A stretch of DNA of 64,000 nucleotides. It comes from Actinobacillus sp. (lineage in GTDB: Bacteria > Pseudomonadota > Gammaproteobacteria > Enterobacterales > Pasteurellaceae). The position numbers were made by a program, and so were the translations under genes. Positions 18,918-29,285 of the stretch are shown piece by piece (the first letter of the stretch is position 1; each line of letters begins with the position of its first letter). Below the pieces are notes generated by a model. That model was given only the letters and a program-made list of their open reading frames with translations. It did not search any database and had not been told where the DNA came from. The DNA lies in the NCBI GenBank assembly GCA_020026155.1, contig JAHHQX010000003.1, positions 61,306 through 125,305 of the forward strand. Direction: 5' to 3'.

Positions 18918-19730
18918 ATGTTAAATAAAAAACTTCTCAAACCTTTACTGCTTGCAAGTTTTATTACTGTTGTAAGCGCATGTTCAAGCCACCCAAATTA
19001 TCGCGATGCTAGTAAAAGTAATTTGACGATTAGCAATCCCGCTGTGTTTGCGGATAGAGAAAAATTCTATCAATCAACCAAAAATTACCAAGCGTTAATT
19101 AATCTCTACCGCGCCCGTTTGTCTGCAGAAGATCAACGCAATGAAACCAATCCGGCTCTCACGTATAGACTGGCAGAAACCTATTTTGCAGCGAAGGATT
19201 ATAATTCTACCCTAACTTACCTTGCCCCACTTTTAAATAATAAAGAGTACATGGAGCAAGCATTACTTTTAGAAACAAAAGCGCTCATTAAATTACAGCG
19301 CCCAGCACAAGCCTTAACGGTAGCAAGTCAATTAATCAATTTATATCCGAAAAATGCCGATGCTTACAATAATCGTGCTATCGCGTATAGTCAATTAGGT
19401 AAACCTGACAAGGCTTACACTGATTTTATCAGCGCACGCGGACATTATCTCAATGATCTTGTGGCTATTAATAACCTTGGTATGTTAAGCCTCGTTCAAG
19501 GGGATTATCAAAATGCTGTGCGTTTACTTATGCCAGAATATCTCAACGGTATTCGTGATAAGGTGTTAGTTCATAATCTTGTCTTTGCATTAGTCAAAGC
19601 AGGTAAGATTGAAGATGCGAAAGATATCATTCAAAACAATCAACTGAGTTCATTCCCTGATTCGCTTATTTCTGCACTAAAGGCCACGCCCCGTTTTTCG
19701 GTAAAAAATACGCGTTATTCTCACAATTAA
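18918..19730 (+). CDS. tadD: TPR lipoprotein TadD
   Basis: Outer-membrane-bound lipoprotein with tetratricopeptide repeats, probably a pilotin-like factor for the RcpA secretin. The signal peptide ends in a lipobox VSAC (Cys about residue 22). TPR-like helices follow from about residue 60, for example NNRAIAYSQLGKPDKAYTDF and NNLGMLSLVQGDYQNAV. 270 residues. The last codons (KATPRFSVKN) are written over a copy of the CACGCCCC repeat. A decayed copy may lie at 18889-18910, before the start. Confidence 0.92.
   Translation: MLNKKLLKPLLLASFITVVSACSSHPNYRDASKSNLTISNPAVFADREKFYQSTKNYQALINLYRARLSAEDQRNETNPALTYRLAETYFAAKDYNSTLTYLAPLLNNKEYMEQALLLETKALIKLQRPAQALTVASQLINLYPKNADAYNNRAIAYSQLGKPDKAYTDFISARGHYLNDLVAINNLGMLSLVQGDYQNAVRLLMPEYLNGIRDKVLVHNLVFALVKAGKIEDAKDIIQNNQLSSFPDSLISALKATPRFSVKNTRYSHN
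19684..19712 (+). repeat. CACGCCCC repeat inside the tadD 3' end
   Basis: CCACGCCCC, GTTTTTC, GGT, then AAAAAATACG: a degenerate plus-strand copy wholly within tadD coding sequence. Confidence 0.7.
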
Positions 19731-19762
19731 GCACTTTAAAATGAAATAAGGGCAATGCGAAA

Positions 19763-20365
19763 ATGAATAAATTCAAGCAATTCCTTAGCCAACAAAAGGG
19801 AATCTCATCTATTGAGTTTACGCTAACAATCGGCTTTTTTATTGGGGTATTATTCCTTATTTTTGAAGTCGGACGCATTACCCTTGCGTCCGCTTATTGG
19901 GATCTTGCGGTTGCTGAATCTATTCGTGAAACAAAAAATGATTTTGCCATTCAATCTGCACACTCACCCTATAGTTATCAGCATAGTTTGCAGGTACGTT
20001 TGCAGCAACGTTACGAAAGCATTGCTCATCAAGGATGGCTTTCTTTTATCCCTATTCATATCAAGCCGAATGATATTTTAGTTAACATCTATTTTATTCA
20101 TTCTTATCAGCAATTGGCTAAAGACGTTGCCACCAACTTTACTCATGTTGCTGATGACGCCTGTCTTGCTCAAAATAGCAAAATACCTTGTTATAAAAAC
20201 GCTGCCATTGCTTATTATGAGGTAAGTTTACATTTTAGTTATTTGAACGCCAAAATGCCTTTTGCGCCTTATATTAATCGCTTTTTAAAACAAATTTTTC
20301 AGCGCCAGTTCTTTGTCGTTCAAGAACATGAGCGTAGCCAATTCCAAGAGAGCCCTAATCTATGA
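19763..20365 (+). CDS. tadE: pseudopilin TadE
   Basis: TadE-like pseudopilin, 200 residues, processed by TadV and needed for Flp biogenesis. The cleavage context is QQKGISSIEFTLTIGFF, with the conserved Glu at +5 leading into the hydrophobic helix (about residues 14-40). The remainder is periplasmic with two cysteines (DACLAQ and IPCYKN). It overlaps tadF by four bases (ATGA). Confidence 0.9.
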   Translation: MNKFKQFLSQQKGISSIEFTLTIGFFIGVLFLIFEVGRITLASAYWDLAVAESIRETKNDFAIQSAHSPYSYQHSLQVRLQQRYESIAHQGWLSFIPIHIKPNDILVNIYFIHSYQQLAKDVATNFTHVADDACLAQNSKIPCYKNAAIAYYEVSLHFSYLNAKMPFAPYINRFLKQIFQRQFFVVQEHERSQFQESPNL

Positions 20366-21030
20366 TTTATTCCCGCTATTTTACTAAGGATCAACAAGGC
20401 TCTGTCACCATTGAATTTGTGTTCGCGATTATTGTGCTGTGCCTTCTACTAATTTTTATGTTTGATCTCAGCATCTTTCGATTACAAATGGGGAAATTGG
20501 ATAATGTTTCCTATTCACTCGTGAATATTTTAAGAGAACGTCGCCAATTATTTAATACAGCCGATGGGAAAGAATATTCCCCCGTGGTACAAGCGAGTTC
20601 TGAGAATATGTGTGAATCGCCAAGTACCAATATTACAAGCCATAACTGCCAAAGCCTTATCCAGACTTTTGAAGGTTTAGCAAATAAAATGTTCTATGGC
20701 ACCACTATGCCCAAAGGTAATCGTCGCATTTATATTCGTTTAGATGATCTTGAATTTAAACCATTAGAAAATGGTAAATTTGCGATTGCCAATCATTGGG
20801 TCGTCACGAATTTTAAGAATGATGACTTAATGAATAAAGATTGCGTCCCCACCACTAATATTCTTACATTACGCAAGCTCGCACCAATTTCTGAAATTAA
20901 TGATCATCGTAAGCTACCGCTGTATCAGGTTACCCTTTGTATTCCAAGCTACAGCCTTTTTGCCACTGTGACACGTTCAGGAAATGATAGAAAAATATTA
21001 CGTTCAAGTTCAGTCGCCGTGGGTCGATAA
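20362..21030 (+). CDS. tadF: pseudopilin TadF
   Basis: TadF-like pseudopilin, 222 residues. The processing motif QQGSVTIEFVFAIIVLCLL gives a +5 Glu and a membrane helix (about residues 12-35); a periplasmic domain with several cysteines follows. It starts inside the tadE stop, and tadG follows after 18 bases with AGGAAAA as SD. Confidence 0.9.
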   Translation: MIYSRYFTKDQQGSVTIEFVFAIIVLCLLLIFMFDLSIFRLQMGKLDNVSYSLVNILRERRQLFNTADGKEYSPVVQASSENMCESPSTNITSHNCQSLIQTFEGLANKMFYGTTMPKGNRRIYIRLDDLEFKPLENGKFAIANHWVVTNFKNDDLMNKDCVPTTNILTLRKLAPISEINDHRKLPLYQVTLCIPSYSLFATVTRSGNDRKILRSSSVAVGR

Positions 21031-21048
21031 TATTTTAGGAAAATTTAC

Positions 21049-22824
21049 ATGGAGTTACTTTTAGTGTTTAAAAAAAAGCTGAATGCTTTCATAAAACAAA
21101 CCGCTGGCACCTACGCCATCATGATGGTATTACTTACCTTCTTCTTAATTGGCTTTATTGCCATTATTGTAGATGGAACTGGCTGGTTACAAGACAAGGC
21201 ACGCTTTACGCAAGGGCTTGAACAAGCCGGTTTATTTCTGACGGCCGAAGATAACCAATTCCGTAAGAATAAAAATCATCTTGAATTAAATACAAAAGAT
21301 CATGATGAAACGCATAAAATTGAAGAACGTAATCAAGCATTACTGAGAGGTATTACGCGTACATATTATCTCCCCGAAAATGCTCAACCTATTCCCGAGA
21401 AAGATATCCTCACACCCACACTTAAAACTCACGACGGTAAGGCGTTAGATAATTATCATTACAATTGTAAATATTCTACCGAACAAAATGGCATAAACTG
21501 TAAAATTGGGGGCTATTTTGAGCGTACTTCATGGCTTTACTACGGTAAAGACTATAAGCATCATATGGGTTTAACTTTTAATGCCACTGAGCCTGTAGGG
21601 AATGTTTTAGACTTCGCAAAACCGATGAAAACCGAAAAATTAAAACCCGTTGAAAATCCTCCGATGGATATTGTTTTAGTAATGGATACATCGGGTTCTA
21701 TGTTCGATACAATGCAAGGTACGCAAATAGAACCCCGTTGTTATAACCGTTTTCCTAGTGCAAAAGCGTTTTTTGAGGATAAATCGCTAAAACCAACTGA
21801 GCATTGTGATATAACTGGTATTGATGGCTGGGGACGTCAAAATTATTTTTGTGTAAACTGCCGAATCGACATGGTGCGCAAAGCAATTTATAACTTCATT
21901 CAATCATTATTAGCGACTGGTCAAGATAATCGTTTAGGAATAGTCACTTTTGCTGATGGTGCATGGCAACGCGTCAATGAACAATTAGTGTATCCATACA
22001 AATTTAATGATCAATTTTATAATGACAACTTCTATTATGGCACCTTTAATACTGCATATATCCCTGATAAAAAATATGTAGATTTCTCCCATACGATTCA
22101 AATGATTAAGAACTTTAAATACGATAGAGGGGAAGATTTAAGAATAAAAGAGAATGAAACCACACATACGCCGATCCTAGTAGACTATATAGGGCGACTA
22201 TTTCCTTGGCATTGGAGTGTCCCGTTTAGTGAACAAACTCGTTCTCAAGAACGAGAATACGTATATCCAAATTTTTGGTACCAATCCAATAAAGCCGATC
22301 GAGAAAACCTTATACAAAATATTATAAATATTCGACCGGGGGGTGGAACACTATCCTCATCAGGTGTCATTATTGCCAGTAATTTAATGTTTTATGCTCC
22401 ACGCAAAGATCGAAATAAGTTAAAACGTATCATTATTGTTCTTTCAGATGGTCAGGATAGTAATGATTCGGTTGTTTCCCCTGGTATTACCAAAACGCTT
22501 ATTCAACAAGGAATGTGCAACACAATAAAAACGACATTAAATACACCAAATGAAAAAGCTGAGATATTCTTTATCCAGTTTGGGTTTGATGTTACGTCAA
22601 TACCAGCAAAAGCAACTGAAGCTGAACGGAAGGCTATAAGAGATGCTGATAATAAGATACGACAAGCCCAAAAAGCCGAATGGGTACAGTGCACGGGTGA
22701 TGAAAGCCATTTTTTCGACGCATCTAATGCGCAAAATCTATTGAAATCTCTACAAAAAGCAACAGGAATTGCTGAAGAAACTCAAGCAGCTCAAGAAGTC
22801 GGCTACAGCAAAAACTTAAATTAA
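21049..22824 (+). CDS. tadG: TadG, von Willebrand A domain pilus protein
   Basis: TadG, 591 residues. An N-terminal membrane segment (about residues 23-46, with GTYAIMMVLLTF...IIVDGTG) is followed by a long extracytoplasmic region with a vWA domain. The metal-ion (MIDAS) residues look intact: DTSGS near residue 213, the Thr in GGGTLSSSG, and LSDGQD. It is required for Flp fibre assembly or surface display. A second vWA paralogue lies 625 bases downstream with the same layout. A hairpin-forming repeat follows the stop. Confidence 0.93.
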   Translation: MELLLVFKKKLNAFIKQTAGTYAIMMVLLTFFLIGFIAIIVDGTGWLQDKARFTQGLEQAGLFLTAEDNQFRKNKNHLELNTKDHDETHKIEERNQALLRGITRTYYLPENAQPIPEKDILTPTLKTHDGKALDNYHYNCKYSTEQNGINCKIGGYFERTSWLYYGKDYKHHMGLTFNATEPVGNVLDFAKPMKTEKLKPVENPPMDIVLVMDTSGSMFDTMQGTQIEPRCYNRFPSAKAFFEDKSLKPTEHCDITGIDGWGRQNYFCVNCRIDMVRKAIYNFIQSLLATGQDNRLGIVTFADGAWQRVNEQLVYPYKFNDQFYNDNFYYGTFNTAYIPDKKYVDFSHTIQMIKNFKYDRGEDLRIKENETTHTPILVDYIGRLFPWHWSVPFSEQTRSQEREYVYPNFWYQSNKADRENLIQNIINIRPGGGTLSSSGVIIASNLMFYAPRKDRNKLKRIIIVLSDGQDSNDSVVSPGITKTLIQQGMCNTIKTTLNTPNEKAEIFFIQFGFDVTSIPAKATEAERKAIRDADNKIRQAQKAEWVQCTGDESHFFDASNAQNLLKSLQKATGIAEETQAAQEVGYSKNLN

Positions 22825-22827
22825 CCC

Positions 22828-22866
22828 ATCACGCCCCCATTTTCTTAAAAAATTATGGGGGTAATC
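22828..22866. repeat. CACGCCCC repeat with partial inverted partner after tadG
   Basis: Plus copy 22828-22857: ATCACGCCCC, CATTTTC, then AAAAATTATG. CCCCCAT at 22834-22840 pairs with ATGGGGG at 22855-22861, so a short hairpin forms right after the tadG stop, possibly ending the main tad transcript. The spacer to 23017 holds nothing else clear. Confidence 0.75.
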
Positions 22867-23017
22867 TGCATTATTAATTTGTATATAATTCATACAAAAA
22901 TTATTCTAAGTCAAAAGAGGTACGACTTGCTGACAATTTTTAAATATTTTCTACCTTAAAATAATTAAAATAGGGTATCATACTCAAATTAATCGGATGG
23001 ACTCTTTTTAAAAATTT

Positions 23018-23320
23018 ATGCTCGAAAAACGGAAAAGTATCAAAAATCTCACAACTAGCTTTATCAACTTTGCTACTAGTATGCGTGGTGCCTATGGTAT
23101 CACGATGACACTGCTGACCGTTTTTTTACTTAGTTCTCTCTTGATGTTAGCAGACGGCTGCGACCTCTTACATGGAGGTTGCACCTTTAAACCGCCTTTC
23201 GAAACCCAATCCATTCGCCTATTAGAAAAAACTGCTAGTCATGCTGCCGTACCTCTCTTTCCCGCTTTAAATACCCCAGTCCTGCGTAAAGATTATTTTC
23301 TCCACGCCTTACCCCTTTAA
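23018..23320 (+). CDS. small protein resembling the TadG N-terminus
   Basis: Open frame of 100 residues. Its first half mirrors the start of the two TadG proteins: a basic leader, then RGAYGITMTLLTVFLLSSLLM and DG. There is no vWA domain. The rest (two Cys in DGCDLLHGGC, then a short tail) matches nothing I know. It lacks an SD; the ATG follows AAAAATTT. It may be a remnant of an intermediate tadG copy, or a genuine small membrane partner. Confidence 0.45.
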   Translation: MLEKRKSIKNLTTSFINFATSMRGAYGITMTLLTVFLLSSLLMLADGCDLLHGGCTFKPPFETQSIRLLEKTASHAAVPLFPALNTPVLRKDYFLHALPL

Positions 23321-23424
23321 TAAATAAATTTGCCTTTTACAAATTTAAATTTTCACCTATTAAGGTTACTTAATTATTATTAAAAGTAAGTTATAGTACG
23401 CGACTTTTTAATTTATAAGACAAA

Positions 23425-23452
23425 CACGCCTCAATTTTCCAAAAAATTTATG
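23425..23452 (+). repeat. CACGCCCC repeat carrying the start codon of the second tadG-like gene
   Basis: CACGCCTC, AATTTTC, CA, AAAAATTTATG. The final ATG of this plus-strand copy is the start codon at 23450, and the repeat occupies the place where an SD would be. Confidence 0.8.
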
Positions 23453-24988
23453 CAAAAAGACGCAACTTACATTTATTTACTTCGCCGTGCCATTACTCAA
23501 TTTGGACGTAATACTCAAGGCGTTTACGGTATTTTAATGGTTTTATTAACCATCGTTATTATTGGTTTCATTGCGATTATCGTAGATGGGAGCGGTATGA
23601 TGGAAGATAAAGCCCGTTTCACACAAGGTTTAGAAGAGGCGGGACTCTTTGTGATGGCTGAAAATAATAGCTATCGCAAAGACAAAGACCATGCTGATCT
23701 CAATTCTCATCTCAATCAGGCAGAGCGAATCCAGCAACGTAACCAAGCGATGTTAAGCCAAGTTACACGTAGTTATTATTTGCCTGATTCGGCAGAAATT
23801 AACCATAATATTACTGATCATTATCGATATCATTGCAATGAAACTGCAAATGACAAAGCGACCAAATGTCAAATAAGCGGATACTTTGATCGTACCTCAT
23901 GGCTTTACTACGGAAAAGGTTATCAAAAAAATATTGGACTTTCCTTCAATCAAACTGAACCTGTTGGTGGCACGATTACTGTTGAAAAAACAAAATCAAC
24001 TTCAACGACCACAACAACTAAACAATCACCGCTTGCCGTGGATATGATTTTGGTGCTTGACTTATCAACCTCCATGACAAACCCACCTGCTGGTGAAAGT
24101 TATCAGGATCCTAAATGGGAGTGTTACTACCCTTACGATCCCGTTAGTAAAACATTTAGTACAGACAAAAGTTGTGGTTGGAGTGATTCGGTTTCTTCAA
24201 AAATTTACGACGTAAAACAAATTATTCGTAAATTATCTAAACAATATTTTGCTGATCCAAATTCACAACATCGTCTTGCACTCGTAGGCTTTAGTGGTGC
24301 GACAACACAAATTGGAGATGATCAATATATTTTCCCCTATATTTATAATTCTCCTTATTATGGTTCAGATTACGATTATATGGAAACGCCACACGTTAAT
24401 TTTGACAAGACATTTTCCATGATTGAACATTTCACTGGCGCACCTTTAACAGGTATCCCAAGCGAACCTGAAACCAGTAATGCTTTTTTTAAATTGCCTA
24501 ATTATCCAAATTTTTGGTACACGCCAAAGGATATAAAAATCCTTGATGCAAACTTACATCAAGTTCAAGCTGGCGGAAATACACTTGCATCTTCAGGATT
24601 AATTATTGCAACTAACGAGATGTTTTACCATCCGCAAAAGAACAAAAATGTAAAACGCATTATTGCTATTTTATCAGACGGTGTGGACGCGCAATCTTCT
24701 CTCACGGCAGATTTAAATAATGCGGGACTTTGTGATCATATTCGTAAACGTCTAAATGAAGGAACCACACAAAAAGCGGATATTTATTTTATTGCCTTTA
24801 GTTATACCGATGATCCACAACTTGTTGAACGAGATAGAAATGGCTGGTATAAGTGTGTGGGGAAAAGTAATTACTTTACCGCAAGCAATGCAGATCGCAT
24901 TTTACAAGATTTGCAAAATATTGTGAGTAAATCTAGCTCAACGCAGCAAACAGTGGAAGAAGTTGGAGATAGTATTAATAATGACTAA
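23450..24988 (+). CDS. second TadG-like von Willebrand A protein
   Basis: 512-residue paralogue of TadG. It has the same leader and helix (GVYGILMVLLTIVIIGFIAI, then IVDGSG) and the same following block (DKARFTQGLEEAGLFVMAEN; later RTSWLYYGK). The vWA MIDAS is retained: DLSTS near residue 203, GGNTLASSG and LSDGVD. Middle parts differ from TadG, including a Thr/Ser/Lys-rich linker before the vWA domain. No SD precedes the ATG, so expression may be weak. It is the last gene of the locus, ended by the hairpin at 24995. Presumed role is in surface-exposed pilus function or adhesion. Confidence 0.85.
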   Translation: MQKDATYIYLLRRAITQFGRNTQGVYGILMVLLTIVIIGFIAIIVDGSGMMEDKARFTQGLEEAGLFVMAENNSYRKDKDHADLNSHLNQAERIQQRNQAMLSQVTRSYYLPDSAEINHNITDHYRYHCNETANDKATKCQISGYFDRTSWLYYGKGYQKNIGLSFNQTEPVGGTITVEKTKSTSTTTTTKQSPLAVDMILVLDLSTSMTNPPAGESYQDPKWECYYPYDPVSKTFSTDKSCGWSDSVSSKIYDVKQIIRKLSKQYFADPNSQHRLALVGFSGATTQIGDDQYIFPYIYNSPYYGSDYDYMETPHVNFDKTFSMIEHFTGAPLTGIPSEPETSNAFFKLPNYPNFWYTPKDIKILDANLHQVQAGGNTLASSGLIIATNEMFYHPQKNKNVKRIIAILSDGVDAQSSLTADLNNAGLCDHIRKRLNEGTTQKADIYFIAFSYTDDPQLVERDRNGWYKCVGKSNYFTASNADRILQDLQNIVSKSSSTQQTVEEVGDSINND

Positions 24989-24994
24989 TAAAAA

Positions 24995-25025
24995 ATGGGT
25001 GAATCATCACCCATTTTCTTTTTTA
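24995..25025. terminator. terminator after the tad locus (bidirectional)
   Basis: Stem ATGGGTGA (24995-25002) / TCACCCAT (25007-25014), with T-rich sequence on the plus side and an A run on the other. It serves the second tadG-like gene and the convergent kdsA. Confidence 0.85.
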
Positions 25026-25034
25026 TTACTCGCC

Positions 25035-25901
<867 letters not shown>

Positions 25902-25904
25902 TTA

Positions 25905-26792
25905 TCAAATAATCTGGGCCAATGTTACGCGATCCAAACCTGCATAATCACGGATCGTTTCGATCTGTTGCCATGATCGTTGTGCAAAATATTCTTGTAC
26001 TTTGCGTGCTTGTTCAAAGCCATGCTCCATCAATAACCACCCTTCCGCTTTTAAAAATTTCGGGGAATGATCAATTAAATGGAATAAATCTGCATAGCCT
26101 TCATTCGCCGCGACTAATGCTGTTTTCGGTTCAAAGCGTACATCACCTTGGGATAAATGCGGATCCCGTTCATCAATATAAGGAGGATTGCTGACAATAA
26201 TATCAAATTGCCCCTCCACTGCTTTAAACCAATCACTTTGCTTAAATTCTACATAATCCGCTAAGCCATTTCGCTCGGCATTCCCTTTTGCCAGATCAAC
26301 CGCATCTGCTTGGAAATCTACACCCATTACTGAAAGGTGGATGCCTTTTTTCTGGCATTGCGGATATAGCTCTTTCGCTAAAGCTAGGGCAATCGCGCCC
26401 GTGCCGGTTCCAAGATCTAAAATTGCTAGGCTTAATTGCCCTTGTGCTATTTTTTGCTCGGCAAGCGCTAATGCTTTTTCAACCAGCACTTCCGTATCGG
26501 CTCGCGGAATAAGGGTTGACGGAGCAACTGCCAAATCAAGCGACCAAAAGGCGCGTTCTCCTAAAATATAAGCTAATGGCTCACCTGTTAAGCGGCGTGC
26601 TAATAAATTATCTAATTGCGTGACTTCTAAGTCAGTTAATTCTGTTTCACCAAACGCGACAAGACTGGCACGATTTTTACCTGTCACAAAAGAAAGTAGG
26701 CAAAAAGCATCAATTTTTGCCTCACTATCCCCACTTTGGCTCAATGCAGCGATTGCCGTATCAAGCCAAGTTTGATATGTATTTTTCGTCAT
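25905..26792 (-). CDS. prmC: release factor glutamine methyltransferase
   Basis: SAM-dependent enzyme that methylates the Gln of the GGQ motif in release factors RF1 and RF2. It has an N-terminal helical substrate domain (about 1-90) and a C-terminal Rossmann methyltransferase with ILDLGTGTGAIALALA and the catalytic VSNPPYI. 295 residues. It starts 3 bases after the prfA stop, so enzyme and substrate genes are directly linked. Confidence 0.96.
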   Translation of the reverse strand: MTKNTYQTWLDTAIAALSQSGDSEAKIDAFCLLSFVTGKNRASLVAFGETELTDLEVTQLDNLLARRLTGEPLAYILGERAFWSLDLAVAPSTLIPRADTEVLVEKALALAEQKIAQGQLSLAILDLGTGTGAIALALAKELYPQCQKKGIHLSVMGVDFQADAVDLAKGNAERNGLADYVEFKQSDWFKAVEGQFDIIVSNPPYIDERDPHLSQGDVRFEPKTALVAANEGYADLFHLIDHSPKFLKAEGWLLMEHGFEQARKVQEYFAQRSWQQIETIRDYAGLDRVTLAQII

Positions 26793-26795
26793 CCG

Positions 26796-27878
26796 TTATG
26801 CCATTTCTGACAAAGCAGCTAATTGATCCGCTTGATATTCAGTAATAATCGGCTGGATCAAATCATCAATTTTACCATTCATAATTTCATCTAAACGGTA
26901 AAGCGTTAAGTTGATACGGTGATCGGTAACACGACCTTGTGGGTAGTTATAAGTACGGATTTTATCACTACGGTCACCTGAACCGAGTAAGTTACGGCGA
27001 GTATCCGCTTGCTCTTGCGCTTGTTTCTCTTGTTCCGCTTGGACGATACGAGAAGCTAACACAGACATCGCTTTCGCTTTATTTTTGTGTTGTGAACGTT
27101 CGTCTTGACACTCTACCACGATACCCGTTGGAATATGGGTAATACGTACTGCAGAGTCGGTGGTATTAACGTGCTGACCACCCGCACCTGAGGAACGATA
27201 AGTATCAATACGTAAATCAGATGGATTAATTTCTGGTAATTCGCTTTCTGGTAGCTCTGGCATCACCGCAACGGTACACGCAGACGTGTGAATACGTCCT
27301 TGAGATTCAGTTTTTGGTACACGTTGTACACGGTGACCGCCTGATTCGAATTTAAGCTGTCCGTAAACGTTTTCACCGCTAATTTTTACGATAACTTCTT
27401 TAAATCCGCCTTGTTCACTTTCATTTGCGCTAAGCATTTCTACGCGCCAACGTTTACTTTCTGCATAACGGCTGTACATACGGAAAAGGTCACCTGCGAA
27501 GATACCCGCTTCATCACCACCCGTTCCGGCACGGATTTCTAAATATGCATTGTATTCGTCATTCGGATCTTTTGGTAAAAGTAGGATTTGTAGTTGTTGT
27601 TCGATTTCAACTAATTCTTCTTCACATGCGGTAATTTCTTCTTCCGCCATTTCTTTCATTGATGGATCTTCAAGCAACATTTTTGCGCCTTCAAGATCAT
27701 CTTGTAATTGTGTCCAACGCCCAAAACATTTCACAACGTCTTCAAGTTGTGCGTATTCTTTGGAGTATGCACGGAATTTATCTTGATCACTGATAATAGA
27801 CGCATCACCCAGCAACGCTTCAAGCTCTTCATGACGCTCTTTTAAACTTTCTAATTTGCTAATAATGGAAGGTTTCAT
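26796..27878 (-). CDS. prfA: peptide chain release factor 1
   Basis: RF1, recognising UAA and UAG; 360 residues. The GGQ motif lies in [17 protein letters not shown], and the codon-recognition tripeptide region reads [14 protein letters not shown] (P-x-T class). It is first in the prfA-prmC-kdsA transcript, with AAGGATAACG upstream of the start. Confidence 0.97.
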   Translation of the reverse strand: MKPSIISKLESLKERHEELEALLGDASIISDQDKFRAYSKEYAQLEDVVKCFGRWTQLQDDLEGAKMLLEDPSMKEMAEEEITACEEELVEIEQQLQILLLPKDPNDEYNAYLEIRAGTGGDEAGIFAGDLFRMYSRYAESKRWRVEMLSANESEQGGFKEVIVKISGENVYGQLKFESGGHRVQRVPKTESQGRIHTSACTVAVMPELPESELPEINPSDLRIDTYRSSGAGGQHVNTTDSAVRITHIPTGIVVECQDERSQHKNKAKAMSVLASRIVQAEQEKQAQEQADTRRNLLGSGDRSDKIRTYNYPQGRVTDHRINLTLYRLDEIMNGKIDDLIQPIITEYQADQLAALSEMA

Positions 27879-27953
27879 CGTTATCCTTTTGAATTTAACG
27901 TTTATAACTGCAAAATTGCACTACTTTAACAGAATTTGATTTTAAGGCATAGC

Positions 27954-27982
27954 CAACGCCCGCATTTTCAGAAAAAATTATG
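27954..27982 (+). repeat. degenerate CACGCCCC repeat between prfA and manA
   Basis: CAACGCCCG, CATTTTC, AG, AAAAAATTATG: recognisable but with changes in the GC-rich core. Confidence 0.6.
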
Positions 27983-28019
27983 TTAATTATTCAACATTGC
28001 AAATATGTTTTCTTAAAAT

Positions 28020-28047
28020 AACAAACGCCAATCAGATGGCGTTTGTT
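28020..28047 (-). terminator. manA terminator
   Basis: Stem AACAAACGCCA (28020-28030) / TGGCGTTTGTT (28037-28047), directly after the manA stop in the minus direction. Confidence 0.75.
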
Positions 28048-28055
28048 ATGAGTGA

Positions 28056-29270
28056 TTAAGGTAATTTGGCAATCACGGCATTACTGGTTTGATTTGCCCG
28101 TAGCGTATAAGCACTATCGGCACAAATAAATACTGACTGTCCTTGCGATAAACAGTAGTTTTCCGTTTCTCCTTGGATTTCCAGCTCACCACTCATGACT
28201 AATAGAATTTCGGCACTCTCACTCATACATTTTATATGTTCATTCTGGACCAAATTCACTTCGGTAAGCGTAAAATCATCCACAAAATTTTCAAAAGTAT
28301 GATATTGAGTCTGTGCTATCGGCAAAATATTTGGCGTAATTTCCTGCGTATCGACAATTTCTAAAAGTGCAGGAATATTGACATACTTAGGCGTTAAGCC
28401 ACCGCGGATAACATTATCTGAGGTTGCCATTAGCTCAATATTTTGACCGCGTAAATACGCATGTGGAATACCTGCAGCTTGGAAAATCCCTTCACCTTTT
28501 TGCAAATGCACTAAATTAAAAATATAAAAACACAATAAGCCTGCATCTAATTTATCTTCTGCGATATCCATCGCTTGCATGGTATAAAGTACCCAATAAT
28601 CTGGGTTTTCTAATGGAAGTTTACCCTCAATGAAAGCTTGTTTCTGTCCATGGATAATCGGTAATAGCCAGTCTGCAAGTTGCGCTTGATCGGCTTGCAT
28701 GATATCAGCATAAAAATCATGTAAATTTTGTGTTTCTAATTTTTCTGCGAGCCCTCGTAATGAGATGTGTCGTTTTAATTCAGCAATAATATCAACCTTA
28801 TGACGAAACCCATGTAACAACCAAAAATCAGAAAGCGCCACCATCATTTCAGGTTTATGGTTGGCATCTTTATAAGTACGATTACTTGCTTTTGGATCGA
28901 TGCCTTGCTGATTTTCTAAAATAAAACCTTGCTCTGCTTGAGTTTTCGTTGGATGAAGTTGAATGGAAAGCGGTTTCGCTACATCAAGTATTTTTAGTAA
29001 AAAAGGTAATTCATCACCAAATTTAGCACGACTTTTTTTCCCTAAAACTTGCGGGTGTTCTGCAATAAATTCGGCTAAAGGTTGTGCGTTACCATTCACC
29101 ATAACAGTGGACGGCAAAGCAGAATGCGTCCCCAACCACCATTCTGCATACGCCATATTGGGTTGTGAAGCTTGCTTTAAGAGTGCAGGTAGATACGCTG
29201 CTCCGCCCCACGCGTAATGTTGCATGCCACCTTGTAGTAAATAAATTTTTTGCATATTTTCGTTTTCCAT
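28056..29270 (-). CDS. manA: mannose-6-phosphate isomerase
   Basis: Type I phosphomannose isomerase, converting mannose-6-P to fructose-6-P with a zinc ion; 404 residues, cupin fold. Seen are MQHYAWGG at the N-terminus, IQLHPTKTQAEQGF with zinc ligands, DANHKPEM (His ligand) and the GIFQAAGIPHAYLRG motif. ATG 29270 is chosen because AAAAGGAT stands seven bases upstream; ATG 29255 is in frame. With manXYZ-yobD upstream it completes a mannose uptake and entry route. Confidence 0.95.
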   Translation of the reverse strand: MENENMQKIYLLQGGMQHYAWGGAAYLPALLKQASQPNMAYAEWWLGTHSALPSTVMVNGNAQPLAEFIAEHPQVLGKKSRAKFGDELPFLLKILDVAKPLSIQLHPTKTQAEQGFILENQQGIDPKASNRTYKDANHKPEMMVALSDFWLLHGFRHKVDIIAELKRHISLRGLAEKLETQNLHDFYADIMQADQAQLADWLLPIIHGQKQAFIEGKLPLENPDYWVLYTMQAMDIAEDKLDAGLLCFYIFNLVHLQKGEGIFQAAGIPHAYLRGQNIELMATSDNVIRGGLTPKYVNIPALLEIVDTQEITPNILPIAQTQYHTFENFVDDFTLTEVNLVQNEHIKCMSESAEILLVMSGELEIQGETENYCLSQGQSVFICADSAYTLRANQTSNAVIAKLP

Positions 29271-29285
29271 CGGTTTTATCCTTTT

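Noticed and set aside
27179..27330. Unusual P-K-T codon-recognition tripeptide in RF1
   Set aside because: The P-x-T pattern varies at the middle position among RF1 proteins, so this is probably ordinary.
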